Shown one piece after another: positions 8,271-15,342 of a stretch of 64,000 bases of DNA; the first letter of the stretch is position 1; each line of letters starts with the position of its first letter. The notes below the pieces were generated by a model. It was given only the letters and a program-made list of their open reading frames with translations. It ran no database searches and was not told the DNA's origin. Location of the stretch: NCBI GenBank assembly GCA_934095845.1, contig CAKOKS010000001.1, forward strand, positions 152,534 to 216,533. The letters are read 5' to 3'. The translations under genes were made by a program, and so were the position numbers. The DNA comes from an uncultured Bacilli bacterium. GTDB lineage: Bacteria > Bacillota_I > Bacilli_A > RF39 > UBA660.

Positions 8271-8783
8271 ATGGAATTTGTTACACGACATTTAATTATA
8301 AAAAAATTTATACCTGAATATATCTCCATAATGTATGAGACTTGGGGATGTGATAAAGAAGTGGGAAAATATATGCCTGGATTTAGAACTGACTGGGATA
8401 TTGAGGGATTTACTGATTATATTTTAAGAACTTATAAGGATGAATATCATACTAGAGCAGTTATTCAAGATAAAGAAACAAATAAAATAATTGGAAATAT
8501 TTCTTTATATCAAGAAGACAGTAGAAGTAAATCAGTTAATATTTGGTTAATAAAAGATTATTGGAATCATGGTTATGGAACTGAAACTTTAAAAGGTATA
8601 ATTAAAGAAATGAAAAAAATAAAATTAGAATCTTTATATGCTACATGTGATGGAAGAAATATAGGAGCTAAAACTATGTTAGAAAAATGTGGTTTTGAGC
8701 TAATTGATACTATAAAAAATTACCGTAAAGACATAGATGGTGTATTAGGTGATGAGCTTTTATATGAACTTGAACTTAATTAA
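8271..8783 (+). CDS. GNAT family N-acetyltransferase (RimJ/RimL-like)
   Basis: 170 residues. It opens with EFVTRHLIIKKF, like the 'TERLILR' start of the RimJ/RimL group. IIGNISLYQ and NIWLIKDYWNHGYGTETLKGII form the acetyl-CoA binding motif A, and ATCDGRNIGAKTMLEKCGFE is the motif B helix. It would transfer acetyl groups to a protein N-terminus or small amine; the substrate cannot be told. The start is set at 8271 because AGAAGGA lies 6 bp upstream, whereas ATG 8265 touches it. A TATAAT box at 8240 precedes it. A hairpin terminator follows, so it is monocistronic. Confidence 0.85.
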   Translation: MEFVTRHLIIKKFIPEYISIMYETWGCDKEVGKYMPGFRTDWDIEGFTDYILRTYKDEYHTRAVIQDKETNKIIGNISLYQEDSRSKSVNIWLIKDYWNHGYGTETLKGIIKEMKKIKLESLYATCDGRNIGAKTMLEKCGFELIDTIKNYRKDIDGVLGDELLYELELN

Positions 8784-8811
8784 AAGGTACTTTAAAAAAA
8801 GTATCTTTTAT
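8781..8811 (+). terminator. Terminator after GNAT gene
   Basis: AAAAGGTACTT and AAGTATCTTTT form the stem; the T run is weak and broken by A. It starts at the stop codon. Confidence 0.65.
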
Positions 8812-8834
8812 TATATAATAATTCCGTGATGTTT

Positions 8835-10133
8835 ATGGAAATGTTAAATGAAGAACTTATTAAAAAAATTAGTAAGTCTAAAGGTGAAGATGAATGGATG
8901 CTAGAATTTAGACTTAATTCATATAGAAAATTTTTAGAACTTGAAAATCCGACTTTTGGACCTTCTATTGAAATAGATTTTTCTAAACTTAATTATTATA
9001 AAAAAGAAGGTAATTTAACAAATGACTGGAATAATGTCAGATGTGATATAAGAAATAGATTTAAAGCTTTAGGTGTAATTGATGCTGAACAAAAACATTT
9101 GAGTGGAGTTTCAAATCAAATTGAAAGTGAAGTAATTTATCATAATGGCCGTGATGAAGTTAATGAAAAAGGGGTAATTTTCTTATCAACAGATGAAGCA
9201 TTAAAAAAATATCCAGATCTTTTTAAAAAATATTTTAATAACTTAGTTAAATATGATGAAAATAAATATACTGCTTTAAATGGTGCTTTGTGGAGTGGAG
9301 GATCATTTATTTATATTCCTCCTTATACTAAACTTGATCGACCTCTTCAAAGTTATTTTAGAATTGAATCTTCTTCTTTAGGTCAATTTGAAAGAACTAT
9401 TATTATAGTAGATGAAGGAGCTGAACTTTCATATATTGAAGGTTGTACAGCTAAAAGTTATTCAGTTTCTTCCTTACATGCTGGAGTAGTTGAGATATAT
9501 GTTGGTAAAAATGCTAAATGTAAATATTCAACAATTCAAAATTGGAGTAAAGATGTTTATAATTTAGTTACTAAAAGAGCTATAGTTTTAGATAATGGAC
9601 TTATGGAATGGGTAGATGGTAATGTTGGAAGTGGTGTTACTATGAAATATCCTTCATGTATTTTAAAAGGAAATAATGCAGTTGGTAATTCTATTTCAAT
9701 AGCTTATGCCAAAGATAATCAACATCTTGATGCTGGAGCTAAAATGATTCATATTGGAGAAAATACTAGAAGTAACATAGTTTCAAAAAGTATTGCTGAT
9801 GGTAATGGTGTTGCTAATTATCGAGGTAAAGTTAAAATATGTTCAAGTGCTAAAAATTCTTACGCATCTATTAAATGTGATACGATTTTACTTTCTGATG
9901 ATTCAGTAAGTGATACTTATCCAATAAATGAAGTTTTAAATGATTCAAGTAAACTTGAACATGAAGCAACAGTTTCTAAAATAAGTGAAGAAAAAATGTT
10001 TTATTTAAGAAGTAAAGGTTTATCAGAATCTTTAGCTAAAGAAATACTTATTATGGGTTTCATAAGCGATTTTAAAAAAGAATTACCTATGGAATATGCG
10101 GTTGAACTTAATAGATTAATGAAAGAAATTTAA
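8835..10133 (+). CDS. sufB: SufB/SufD family Fe-S cluster assembly protein, probably SufB
   Basis: About 432 residues. The start KKISKSKGEDEWMLEFRLNS is the SufB N-terminal signature. LHAGVVEIYVG, YSTIQNWSKDVYNLVTKRA and WVDGNVGSG belong to the right-handed beta-helix core, and EHEATVSKISEEKMFYLRSKG is the conserved C-terminal block with its His and Glu. SufB is the scaffold on which Fe-S clusters form, normally with SufC ATPase and SufD. No sufC, sufD, sufS or sufU is adjacent, which is unusual; a cysteine desulfurase lies at 52.2 kb. Start choice is open among GTG 8826 and ATG 8829, 8835, 8841: the TATAAT at 8814-8819 leaves almost no leader. Confidence 0.85.
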   Translation: MEMLNEELIKKISKSKGEDEWMLEFRLNSYRKFLELENPTFGPSIEIDFSKLNYYKKEGNLTNDWNNVRCDIRNRFKALGVIDAEQKHLSGVSNQIESEVIYHNGRDEVNEKGVIFLSTDEALKKYPDLFKKYFNNLVKYDENKYTALNGALWSGGSFIYIPPYTKLDRPLQSYFRIESSSLGQFERTIIIVDEGAELSYIEGCTAKSYSVSSLHAGVVEIYVGKNAKCKYSTIQNWSKDVYNLVTKRAIVLDNGLMEWVDGNVGSGVTMKYPSCILKGNNAVGNSISIAYAKDNQHLDAGAKMIHIGENTRSNIVSKSIADGNGVANYRGKVKICSSAKNSYASIKCDTILLSDDSVSDTYPINEVLNDSSKLEHEATVSKISEEKMFYLRSKGLSESLAKEILIMGFISDFKKELPMEYAVELNRLMKEI

Positions 10134-10165
10134 AATATGCTAAACTTTATAATTAGTATTTAAAA

Positions 10166-10198
10166 TGACACAGATTATTTTTATCTGTGTTATTTTTA
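10166..10198 (+). terminator. Terminator after sufB
   Basis: ACACAGAT and ATCTGTGT pair around TATTTTT, with TATTTTTAT beyond. The next 100 bp to the ssb gene hold no other feature I can support. Confidence 0.8.
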
Positions 10199-10296
10199 TG
10201 ACAAATTATTGAAAAAAGTACAGAATCTCACTAATTTCTGCGTTTTTACAGAGTAACTTAAATTGTGGTAACTTTTCTTTGGAAAGGAGGAAAATT

Positions 10297-10629
10297 ATGC
10301 ATAATGTAGTTTATTTAATAGGTCGATTAACAGAAGATCCAACTTTAAAAAGTATTGGAGAAGAAAAAGATATGTTAACTATTAATTTAGCTGTTCAAAG
10401 AAGTTATAAAAATGAAAATGGAATATATGAAACTGATTTTATTCGTTGTATTCTTTGGAATGGTATAGCTAAAAACACAAGTGAATATTGCCATAAAGGT
10501 GATTTAGTTGGTGTTAAAGGAAGACTTCAAACAAGAAAATATGAAGATGAAAATAAAGAAGATAAATATATTACTGAAGTAATAGTTGATAAAGTTTCTT
10601 TTTTAGCAAGTAAAAGGGAAACTGAATAG
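10297..10629 (+). CDS. ssb: Single-stranded DNA-binding protein, short form without acidic tail
   Basis: 110 residues forming one OB fold: VVYLIGRLTEDPTLK, INLAVQRSYKNENG, TDFIRCILWNGIAKNTSEYCHKG and VGVKGRLQTRKYEDENK are standard SSB strands. The protein stops right after the fold (SFLASKRETE) and lacks both the flexible linker and the acidic DDDIPF-type tip that recruits partner proteins. It may therefore be a secondary SSB or a reduced one. The start is ATG 10297 because AAGGAGG lies 6 bp upstream; longer readings would translate through the ribosome site. It has its own terminator and is not beside rpsF/rpsR. Confidence 0.85.
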   Translation: MHNVVYLIGRLTEDPTLKSIGEEKDMLTINLAVQRSYKNENGIYETDFIRCILWNGIAKNTSEYCHKGDLVGVKGRLQTRKYEDENKEDKYITEVIVDKVSFLASKRETE

Positions 10630-10649
10630 TTATCTTAATTTTCTCACCA

Positions 10650-10680
10650 AGTATGATAGTTTTGCTATCATACTTTTTTT
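10650..10680 (+). terminator. Terminator after ssb
   Basis: AGTATGATAG and CTATCATACT form a perfect 10-bp stem followed by seven T. Confidence 0.9.
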
Positions 10681-10719
10681 GATATAATGAATTTATAAAA
10701 ATAGAAATGAGAAGTATTT

Positions 10720-11340
10720 ATGGAAAACAAAAAGAATAAACTTATATTATTTGACTGGGGAGGAATTGTAGAAAATCATGAAGGTGAAACTGGAACATTT
10801 GCAGCATGGGTTCGTTTCTTAAGAAAAATAGGAATATCTGATTTAAATGATTTAGGTGAGTATTCTATATCAGATAAAAAGAATTTAAAAGATATAGAAA
10901 ACGTATATTTAGATTTAAAACAAAGATTTAATTTACAAGTAAGTTTTCAAGAATTTTTGAGTGAATATAAAAATACATTCAGAGATATTGATTATTTTAA
11001 AGATGTAAGTGAATATGAAAAGAGTTTAAAAGATAAATGTTTTATAGGTATATTATCTAATTTATGTATTATGGATAAAGAAAGAATTGATAAACAACTT
11101 AATTTAGATGAATATGATTATGTATTTTTATCATATGAATTAGGAATGATAAAACCAAATAAAGAAATATATGAATATGTTATTAATCATGTTCCATTTG
11201 AAAAAGAAAATATTTTATTTTTAGACGATGCAATTAAAAATATAGATGCGGCTTTAAATGTTGGAATAAAAGCAAAGCAAGTAAATGGTTATGATTTAGA
11301 TTATATAAAGTCATGTGTAAATGAGTTTTTAAATGAATAA
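10720..11340 (+). CDS. HAD superfamily hydrolase
   Basis: 206 residues. Motif I is LILFDWGGIVE (nucleophile Asp, but Gly where phosphatases often have the second Asp), motif II GILSNL, motif III Lys in GMIKPNKEIYEYV and motif IV ILFLDDAIKNIDAA. The helical cap lies between residues 20 and 100. This is the subfamily of YihX-like/epoxide-hydrolase N-terminal-like HADs with a FDxGG motif. It would hydrolyse a small phosphorylated compound in the cytoplasm; the substrate is unknown. GATATAAT at 10681 is the -10 box, and GAGAAG is the ribosome site. Confidence 0.8.
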   Translation: MENKKNKLILFDWGGIVENHEGETGTFAAWVRFLRKIGISDLNDLGEYSISDKKNLKDIENVYLDLKQRFNLQVSFQEFLSEYKNTFRDIDYFKDVSEYEKSLKDKCFIGILSNLCIMDKERIDKQLNLDEYDYVFLSYELGMIKPNKEIYEYVINHVPFEKENILFLDDAIKNIDAALNVGIKAKQVNGYDLDYIKSCVNEFLNE

Positions 11341-11387
11341 TTATTTAATTTGTATGATATAATGAATTAAGCGAAAGAAGGGTAAAT

Positions 11388-12206
11388 ATGGAAATATTAA
11401 AAGCAATTTTGTTTGGTATAGTTGAAGGTGTTACTGAGTGGCTTCCCATATCAAGCACAGGACATATGATTTTATTAAATGATTTTATTCATTTAAATGT
11501 AAGTGATGATTTTTATAAATTATTTGAAGTAGTAATTCAGTTAGGTGCAATACTTGCCGTAGTGTTATTATATTTTAAAAGTATTTGGCCATTTAATAAA
11601 GAAAAAGAAGAGAGAAAAGACACTTTTTCACTTTGGGGTAAAATCTTAGTTGCATGTGTACCTGCAGCAGTTATTGGTATTCTTTTTGATGACTGGTTTG
11701 ATGCTCATTTTTATAATAGTATAGTTGTTTCTTTAATGCTTATTCTTTATGGTATAATTTTTATTATTTTTGAAAGAAAAAATGTAGGTAGTAAGACTAC
11801 AAAAAGTTTAAAAGATATTACTTATAAACAAGCATTTATTGTCGGAGTTTTTCAAGTACTTGCATTAATTCCAGGTACTAGTAGAAGTGGAGCAACAATA
11901 GTAGGTGGATTACTTATTGGACTTGAAAGAAAAACAATTGCTGATTTTACATTTTTACTAGCTATACCAGTTATGGCAGGAGCTAGTTTACTAAAATTAC
12001 TTAAATATATTAAAGATGTTGGATTTGTTTTTGCGTCTGGGGAACTTATGATTTTAGGAGTTGGTTCTTTGGTTGCATTGATAGTTAGTATAATAGTAAT
12101 AAAATTCTTACTTTCTTATATTAAGAAACATGATTTCCAAGCATTTGGTTGGTATAGAATTGTTCTTGGAATAATCGTACTTTTATATTTTTTAGTACTT
12201 AAATAG
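11388..12206 (+). CDS. uppP: Undecaprenyl-diphosphatase UppP (BacA)
   Basis: 272 residues with eight membrane helices. The two catalytic repeats are clear: GIVEGVTEWLPISSTGHMIL near the N-terminus (Glu17 and His26 region) and ALIPGTSRSGATIVGGLL in the middle. UppP removes a phosphate from undecaprenyl pyrophosphate on the outer membrane face so that the carrier can be recycled, and its amount influences bacitracin resistance. The ribosome site GAAGGG lies 7 bp before the ATG. Together with the DUF368 protein and the DedA protein in this window it completes lipid-carrier dephosphorylation and return. A terminator follows directly. Confidence 0.95.
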   Translation: MEILKAILFGIVEGVTEWLPISSTGHMILLNDFIHLNVSDDFYKLFEVVIQLGAILAVVLLYFKSIWPFNKEKEERKDTFSLWGKILVACVPAAVIGILFDDWFDAHFYNSIVVSLMLILYGIIFIIFERKNVGSKTTKSLKDITYKQAFIVGVFQVLALIPGTSRSGATIVGGLLIGLERKTIADFTFLLAIPVMAGASLLKLLKYIKDVGFVFASGELMILGVGSLVALIVSIIVIKFLLSYIKKHDFQAFGWYRIVLGIIVLLYFLVLK

Positions 12207-12231
12207 ACTTGTTATAAACAGGTCTTTTTTA
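12203..12231 (+). terminator. Terminator after uppP
   Basis: AGACTTGT and ACAGGTCT pair around TATAA, followed by six T. Confidence 0.8.
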
Positions 12232-12261
12232 TATAATAAATATGAAATGGAAGTGTTCAAT

Positions 12262-12936
12262 ATGATCGCGGTTGTTACTGGTGGATGTAAGGGTTTAGGT
12301 GAAAATTTTACTAAATATTTACTTTCTTTAGATTATAAAGTTTATGCAATTTATAATAAAAGTGTTGATAATGCTTATATAATGGAAAATGAATATGAAA
12401 ACTTAAGATGTATAAAATGTGATATTAGAAAAGAAAGTGAAGTTGATTCGACATTTTTTAATATAGATGATATAGATATTCTTATAAATAATGCAGCTAT
12501 TTCTAAAGATGAAGATATATTCCAAAAAAGCGGAAAAGATTTTTTAAGTGTTTTAGAGACAAATGTTGTGGGTACTTTTTTAGTTACTAAGTACGCATTA
12601 CCTAAAATGAGCGATAAAGGGGTAATTATTAATATTAGTTCTAATAATGCAATTGATAATTTTAATCCAATAAGTGTTGACTATGATGCTTCTAAAGCTG
12701 GAGTTAATATGTTAACAAAAGACTTTGCAGTTGTTACTGATAGAAAAATAGTTGCTTATGCACCTGGTTGGATAGGTACAAGTGAAGTAATAAATATGAA
12801 TCAAGATTTCTTAAAGATAGAAATGGAAAAAGTTGGTCAAGAGAAATTAATTGATCCAGAAGATTTAGTTAAATATATAATAAGTGATGTTGAAAAACGT
12901 GAAAGTGGAGAAATTGTGGAGGTAAAAAATTTATGA
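12262..12936 (+). CDS. Short-chain dehydrogenase/reductase
   Basis: 224 residues from ATG 12262, preceded by TGGAAGTG; an ATG 15 bp upstream is less likely. VVTGGCKGLGENF is the NAD(P)-binding loop, ILINNAAIS the NNAG-like motif, and NISSNNAID with the following YDASKAG supplies the catalytic Ser, Tyr and Lys. It has a Rossmann fold and resembles FabG-like reductases in length, though slightly short. The substrate is unknown. Its stop overlaps the next gene (ATGA), so it is translationally coupled to a PLP enzyme, suggesting a shared small-molecule pathway. Confidence 0.82.
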   Translation: MIAVVTGGCKGLGENFTKYLLSLDYKVYAIYNKSVDNAYIMENEYENLRCIKCDIRKESEVDSTFFNIDDIDILINNAAISKDEDIFQKSGKDFLSVLETNVVGTFLVTKYALPKMSDKGVIINISSNNAIDNFNPISVDYDASKAGVNMLTKDFAVVTDRKIVAYAPGWIGTSEVINMNQDFLKIEMEKVGQEKLIDPEDLVKYIISDVEKRESGEIVEVKNL

Positions 12937-14165
12937 CAAGAGATGAAATAAAAAAATTAGTATTAAATTGTGAAAATGAATTAACAGATGAATTTAAAAA
13001 AATAGATGATAATAAGTTTTTCTTTAGTGAACAAGTTTTAAATAGTTTTAAAAAGAATAACTTAAGTGAAAATGCTTTTAATTCAACAACTGGTTATGGC
13101 TACAATGATTTAGGTAGAGAAGTAATTGAAAAAGTTTATGCAGATATTTTTAAAAGCGAAAGCGCTGTTGTTAGAAGTCAATTTATATCTGGATCTCATG
13201 CTTTAAATGTTACATTTTTTGCTCTCTTAAGACCTGGAGATTTACTTCTTTCAATAAGTGGATGTCCATATGATACATTACATGAAGTTATTGGAATAAA
13301 AGAAAATCCAAGTTCACTTGCATCTTTTAATATAAACTACCATGAAATAGACTTAGTTAATGATGACTTTAACTATGATGCAATTGAATCATTTCTTAAG
13401 AATACAAAAGTTAAAGTAATTGAAATACAAAGAAGTAAAGGATATTCAACTAGAAAATCTTTAAGTATAGAAAAACTAGAAAAAGTTATTAAATTAATTA
13501 AAAGTATTGATAAAAATATAATAGTTATGGTTGATAATTGTTATTGTGAATTTGTTGAAAGAAAATCACCTATTGAAGTAGGCGCTGATATTGCCGTTGG
13601 TTCTTTAATCAAAAATTTAGGTGGAGGAATTGCACCAAATGGAGCATATGTAGTTGGTAGAAGTGATTTGATTAAATTGGTAGGTGAAAGACTTACACTT
13701 CCTGGAGAAGGATTAGAAGTTGGACCAACGCTTGGAATAAACAAACAAATTTTAGAAGGTTTATTTTTTTCACCAAGTGTTGTTGCTTCCTCTTTAAAAA
13801 CCGCAGTTTTAACAAGTAAAGTAATGGAGACTCTTGGATATGATGTTGAACCAAGATATGATGATCATAGATGTGATATTGTTCAAAATATTATATTTAG
13901 AGACAGAGAAAAATTAATAAAATATGTTCAAGGTGTTCAATATGGATCTCCAATAGATGCAAATGTAACAGCAATTCCTTGGGATATGCCAGGCTATGAT
14001 GACCAAGTTATAATGGCTTCTGGTTCATTTACTCAAGGTTCAAGTATTGAATTTTCATGTGATGCTCCTATTAGAGAACCATTTATAGCTTATCAACAAG
14101 GTGGATTAACTTATGAGTATGGTAAACTTGGACTTATAAGTGCAATAGAAAATTTAGAAAAGTAG
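12933..14165 (+). CDS. Methionine gamma-lyase-like PLP enzyme ('aluminum resistance' family, COG4100)
   Basis: 410 residues. FNSTTGYGYNDLGREVIEKVYADIF is the family signature at the N-terminus, VMVDNCYCEFVE holds the Asp that contacts the cofactor, and GSLIKNLGGGIAPNGAYVVG holds the lysine that binds pyridoxal phosphate. The C-terminal GSFTQGSSIEFSCDAPIREPF block is typical. The family is related to cystathionine beta-lyases; its real substrate is poorly known and the aluminum name is historical. In Bacillus its relative ynbB lies near glnR; here it is instead coupled to an SDR gene. Length matches the family. Confidence 0.9.
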   Translation: MTRDEIKKLVLNCENELTDEFKKIDDNKFFFSEQVLNSFKKNNLSENAFNSTTGYGYNDLGREVIEKVYADIFKSESAVVRSQFISGSHALNVTFFALLRPGDLLLSISGCPYDTLHEVIGIKENPSSLASFNINYHEIDLVNDDFNYDAIESFLKNTKVKVIEIQRSKGYSTRKSLSIEKLEKVIKLIKSIDKNIIVMVDNCYCEFVERKSPIEVGADIAVGSLIKNLGGGIAPNGAYVVGRSDLIKLVGERLTLPGEGLEVGPTLGINKQILEGLFFSPSVVASSLKTAVLTSKVMETLGYDVEPRYDDHRCDIVQNIIFRDREKLIKYVQGVQYGSPIDANVTAIPWDMPGYDDQVIMASGSFTQGSSIEFSCDAPIREPFIAYQQGGLTYEYGKLGLISAIENLEK

Positions 14166-14189
14166 AGCAAAGTTCTGCTTTTTTTGTTT
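14164..14189 (+). terminator. Weak terminator after the PLP enzyme gene
   Basis: AGCA and TGCT form a short stem (loop AAGTTC) followed by seven T. The stem is short, so strength is doubtful. Confidence 0.5.
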
Positions 14190-14267
14190 ACGCGAGTTTA
14201 CATTTTATTTTTTATAATCATTATAAAAAATAATGATATAATCTATATATAGAATAGAGGTAAAGAG

Positions 14268-15122
14268 ATGAAAAAGAAATGGAGTATAGTAGTAGCTATA
14301 CTATTATTAGCAGTAGGATTTGCTGCTATATCAACAACATTGATAATAAACGGAAGTACAAAAGTAAGTGAAAATGCAGATGACTTTAATGTTATTTTCA
14401 CAGCAGCAACATTAGATGGACAAGACGTATATACAAGTGTAATAGATGATACAAAAAAGGTAATTACATTTGAAACAAGTGATTTAAAAACATTAAATCA
14501 AACAAGCGTGTTAAATTATGAAGTAACAAATAACTCAGCAAACTATGATGCAGAAGTGCAAGTAAATTGTAAAGTAAAAGATGATGCAACAGCAAAATAC
14601 ACAAGCATAAAAAATGAACTAGAAGGAAATGCAACAGTTGTAAAAGCCAAAGAAAGTGTAAATGGAACATTAACGGTAACCTTAAATAAGACTGCAACAG
14701 AAGAGGTAAGGGAAGAATATGTATGTGAATTAACATTTAATGCAGTAGAAAGAGATACATTAGGTAGCAGTGAACCAACATATTATTATGCATTTGGAAC
14801 TCCAACAACTGAAAGTGCAACAGATTATACAACACTTGGTAAGAATGTATTTGTAAGATTAGGAACGGATGATTCAAAAGCAGTATGTATAAATGATAAT
14901 GGATTATTATGCATTAAATGGAATAATTATGATAATTCAGTTTTAGCATTAAAAAAACATTTTGGAGAATCGGCTTGTGAAGTTGATGATTCTTACTTCC
15001 GCTGCTTCTCTGGTGCGTTCCGCTGCGGTGCTGATTCGATTGGCGGCCGCGTGTTTTGCACTGATTACTCGACTGATGAGGGCTGCGATGTGAGCTCAGA
15101 TGGAGTTGTTGACTGCAGCTAG
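14268..15122 (+). CDS. Surface protein 1: anchored protein with Cys-rich, possibly hypervariable C-terminus
   Basis: 284 residues. The N-terminal signal/anchor helix is KWSIVVAILLLAVGFAAIS. The shared ectodomain runs through about residue 165 (NGSTKVSENADDF, LNYEVTNNSANYDAEVQVNC, EEYVCELTFNAVER), strongly similar to the genes at 42401 and 48866. The rest differs from those paralogs and ends in a Cys-rich stretch with repeated CxVxSxGxVxC-like spacing. The last 132 coding bases are 55% GC with only 13% A, in a gene otherwise about 40% A. The function is unknown; exported or envelope-attached by inference. The ribosome site is AGAGGTAAAG. I see no LPXTG motif. Confidence 0.75.
   Translation: MKKKWSIVVAILLLAVGFAAISTTLIINGSTKVSENADDFNVIFTAATLDGQDVYTSVIDDTKKVITFETSDLKTLNQTSVLNYEVTNNSANYDAEVQVNCKVKDDATAKYTSIKNELEGNATVVKAKESVNGTLTVTLNKTATEEVREEYVCELTFNAVERDTLGSSEPTYYYAFGTPTTESATDYTTLGKNVFVRLGTDDSKAVCINDNGLLCIKWNNYDNSVLALKKHFGESACEVDDSYFRCFSGAFRCGADSIGGRVFCTDYSTDEGCDVSSDGVVDCS
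14988..15119 (+). other. A-depleted, GC-rich 3' segment: candidate variable region
   Basis: By hand count 17 A and 73 G+C in 132 bases, against 25 A in the 60 bases at 14881-14940. The change is abrupt and in frame. Codons here are mostly NNC or NNT. This is what adenine-specific mutagenesis by a diversity-generating retroelement leaves, but the template repeat and reverse transcriptase are not in the window. Confidence 0.5.
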
Positions 15123-15270
15123 TCCAATCTCCCTGAACTTTCAATATACTTTGTTTATTTAGTTATATTTTAAATTGAAGATTTGGAAAAAAGAATATTC
15201 CATGTGGAAACACAAAATATATGCAGTAAATGGAAAAATGATTTTCGTTTTCTATTTCTGCTTTTTCTTT

Positions 15271-15299
15271 GAGACATAATATTATGTCTCTTTTTTTTT
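15271..15299 (+). terminator. Terminator between surface protein 1 and amidase
   Basis: GAGACATAAT and ATTATGTCTC, directly adjoining, followed by nine T. The 150 bp between the surface gene stop and this hairpin contain nothing else I can support. Confidence 0.85.
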
Positions 15300-15342
15300 G
15301 AATGTTTTTATTGTATACTTATAATAAGTGGAGTTGGTTAAA

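Noticed and set aside
12447..12453. TTCGACA inside the SDR gene, a perfect 0A-box complement
   Set aside because: It is within coding sequence with no promoter next to it; a single 7-mer is expected by chance.
14464..14736. Minus-strand Leu/His-rich frame opposite surface protein 1
   Set aside because: A shadow of the A-rich coding strand; no ribosome site or promoter. The same applies to similar frames opposite surface proteins 2, 3 and 4.
15049..15056. NotI-like GCGGCCGC in the GC-rich end of surface protein 1, considered as cloning-vector contamination
   Set aside because: The reading frame continues with regular Cys spacing to a stop, and native AT-rich sequence follows directly; surface protein 3 shows the same base shift.
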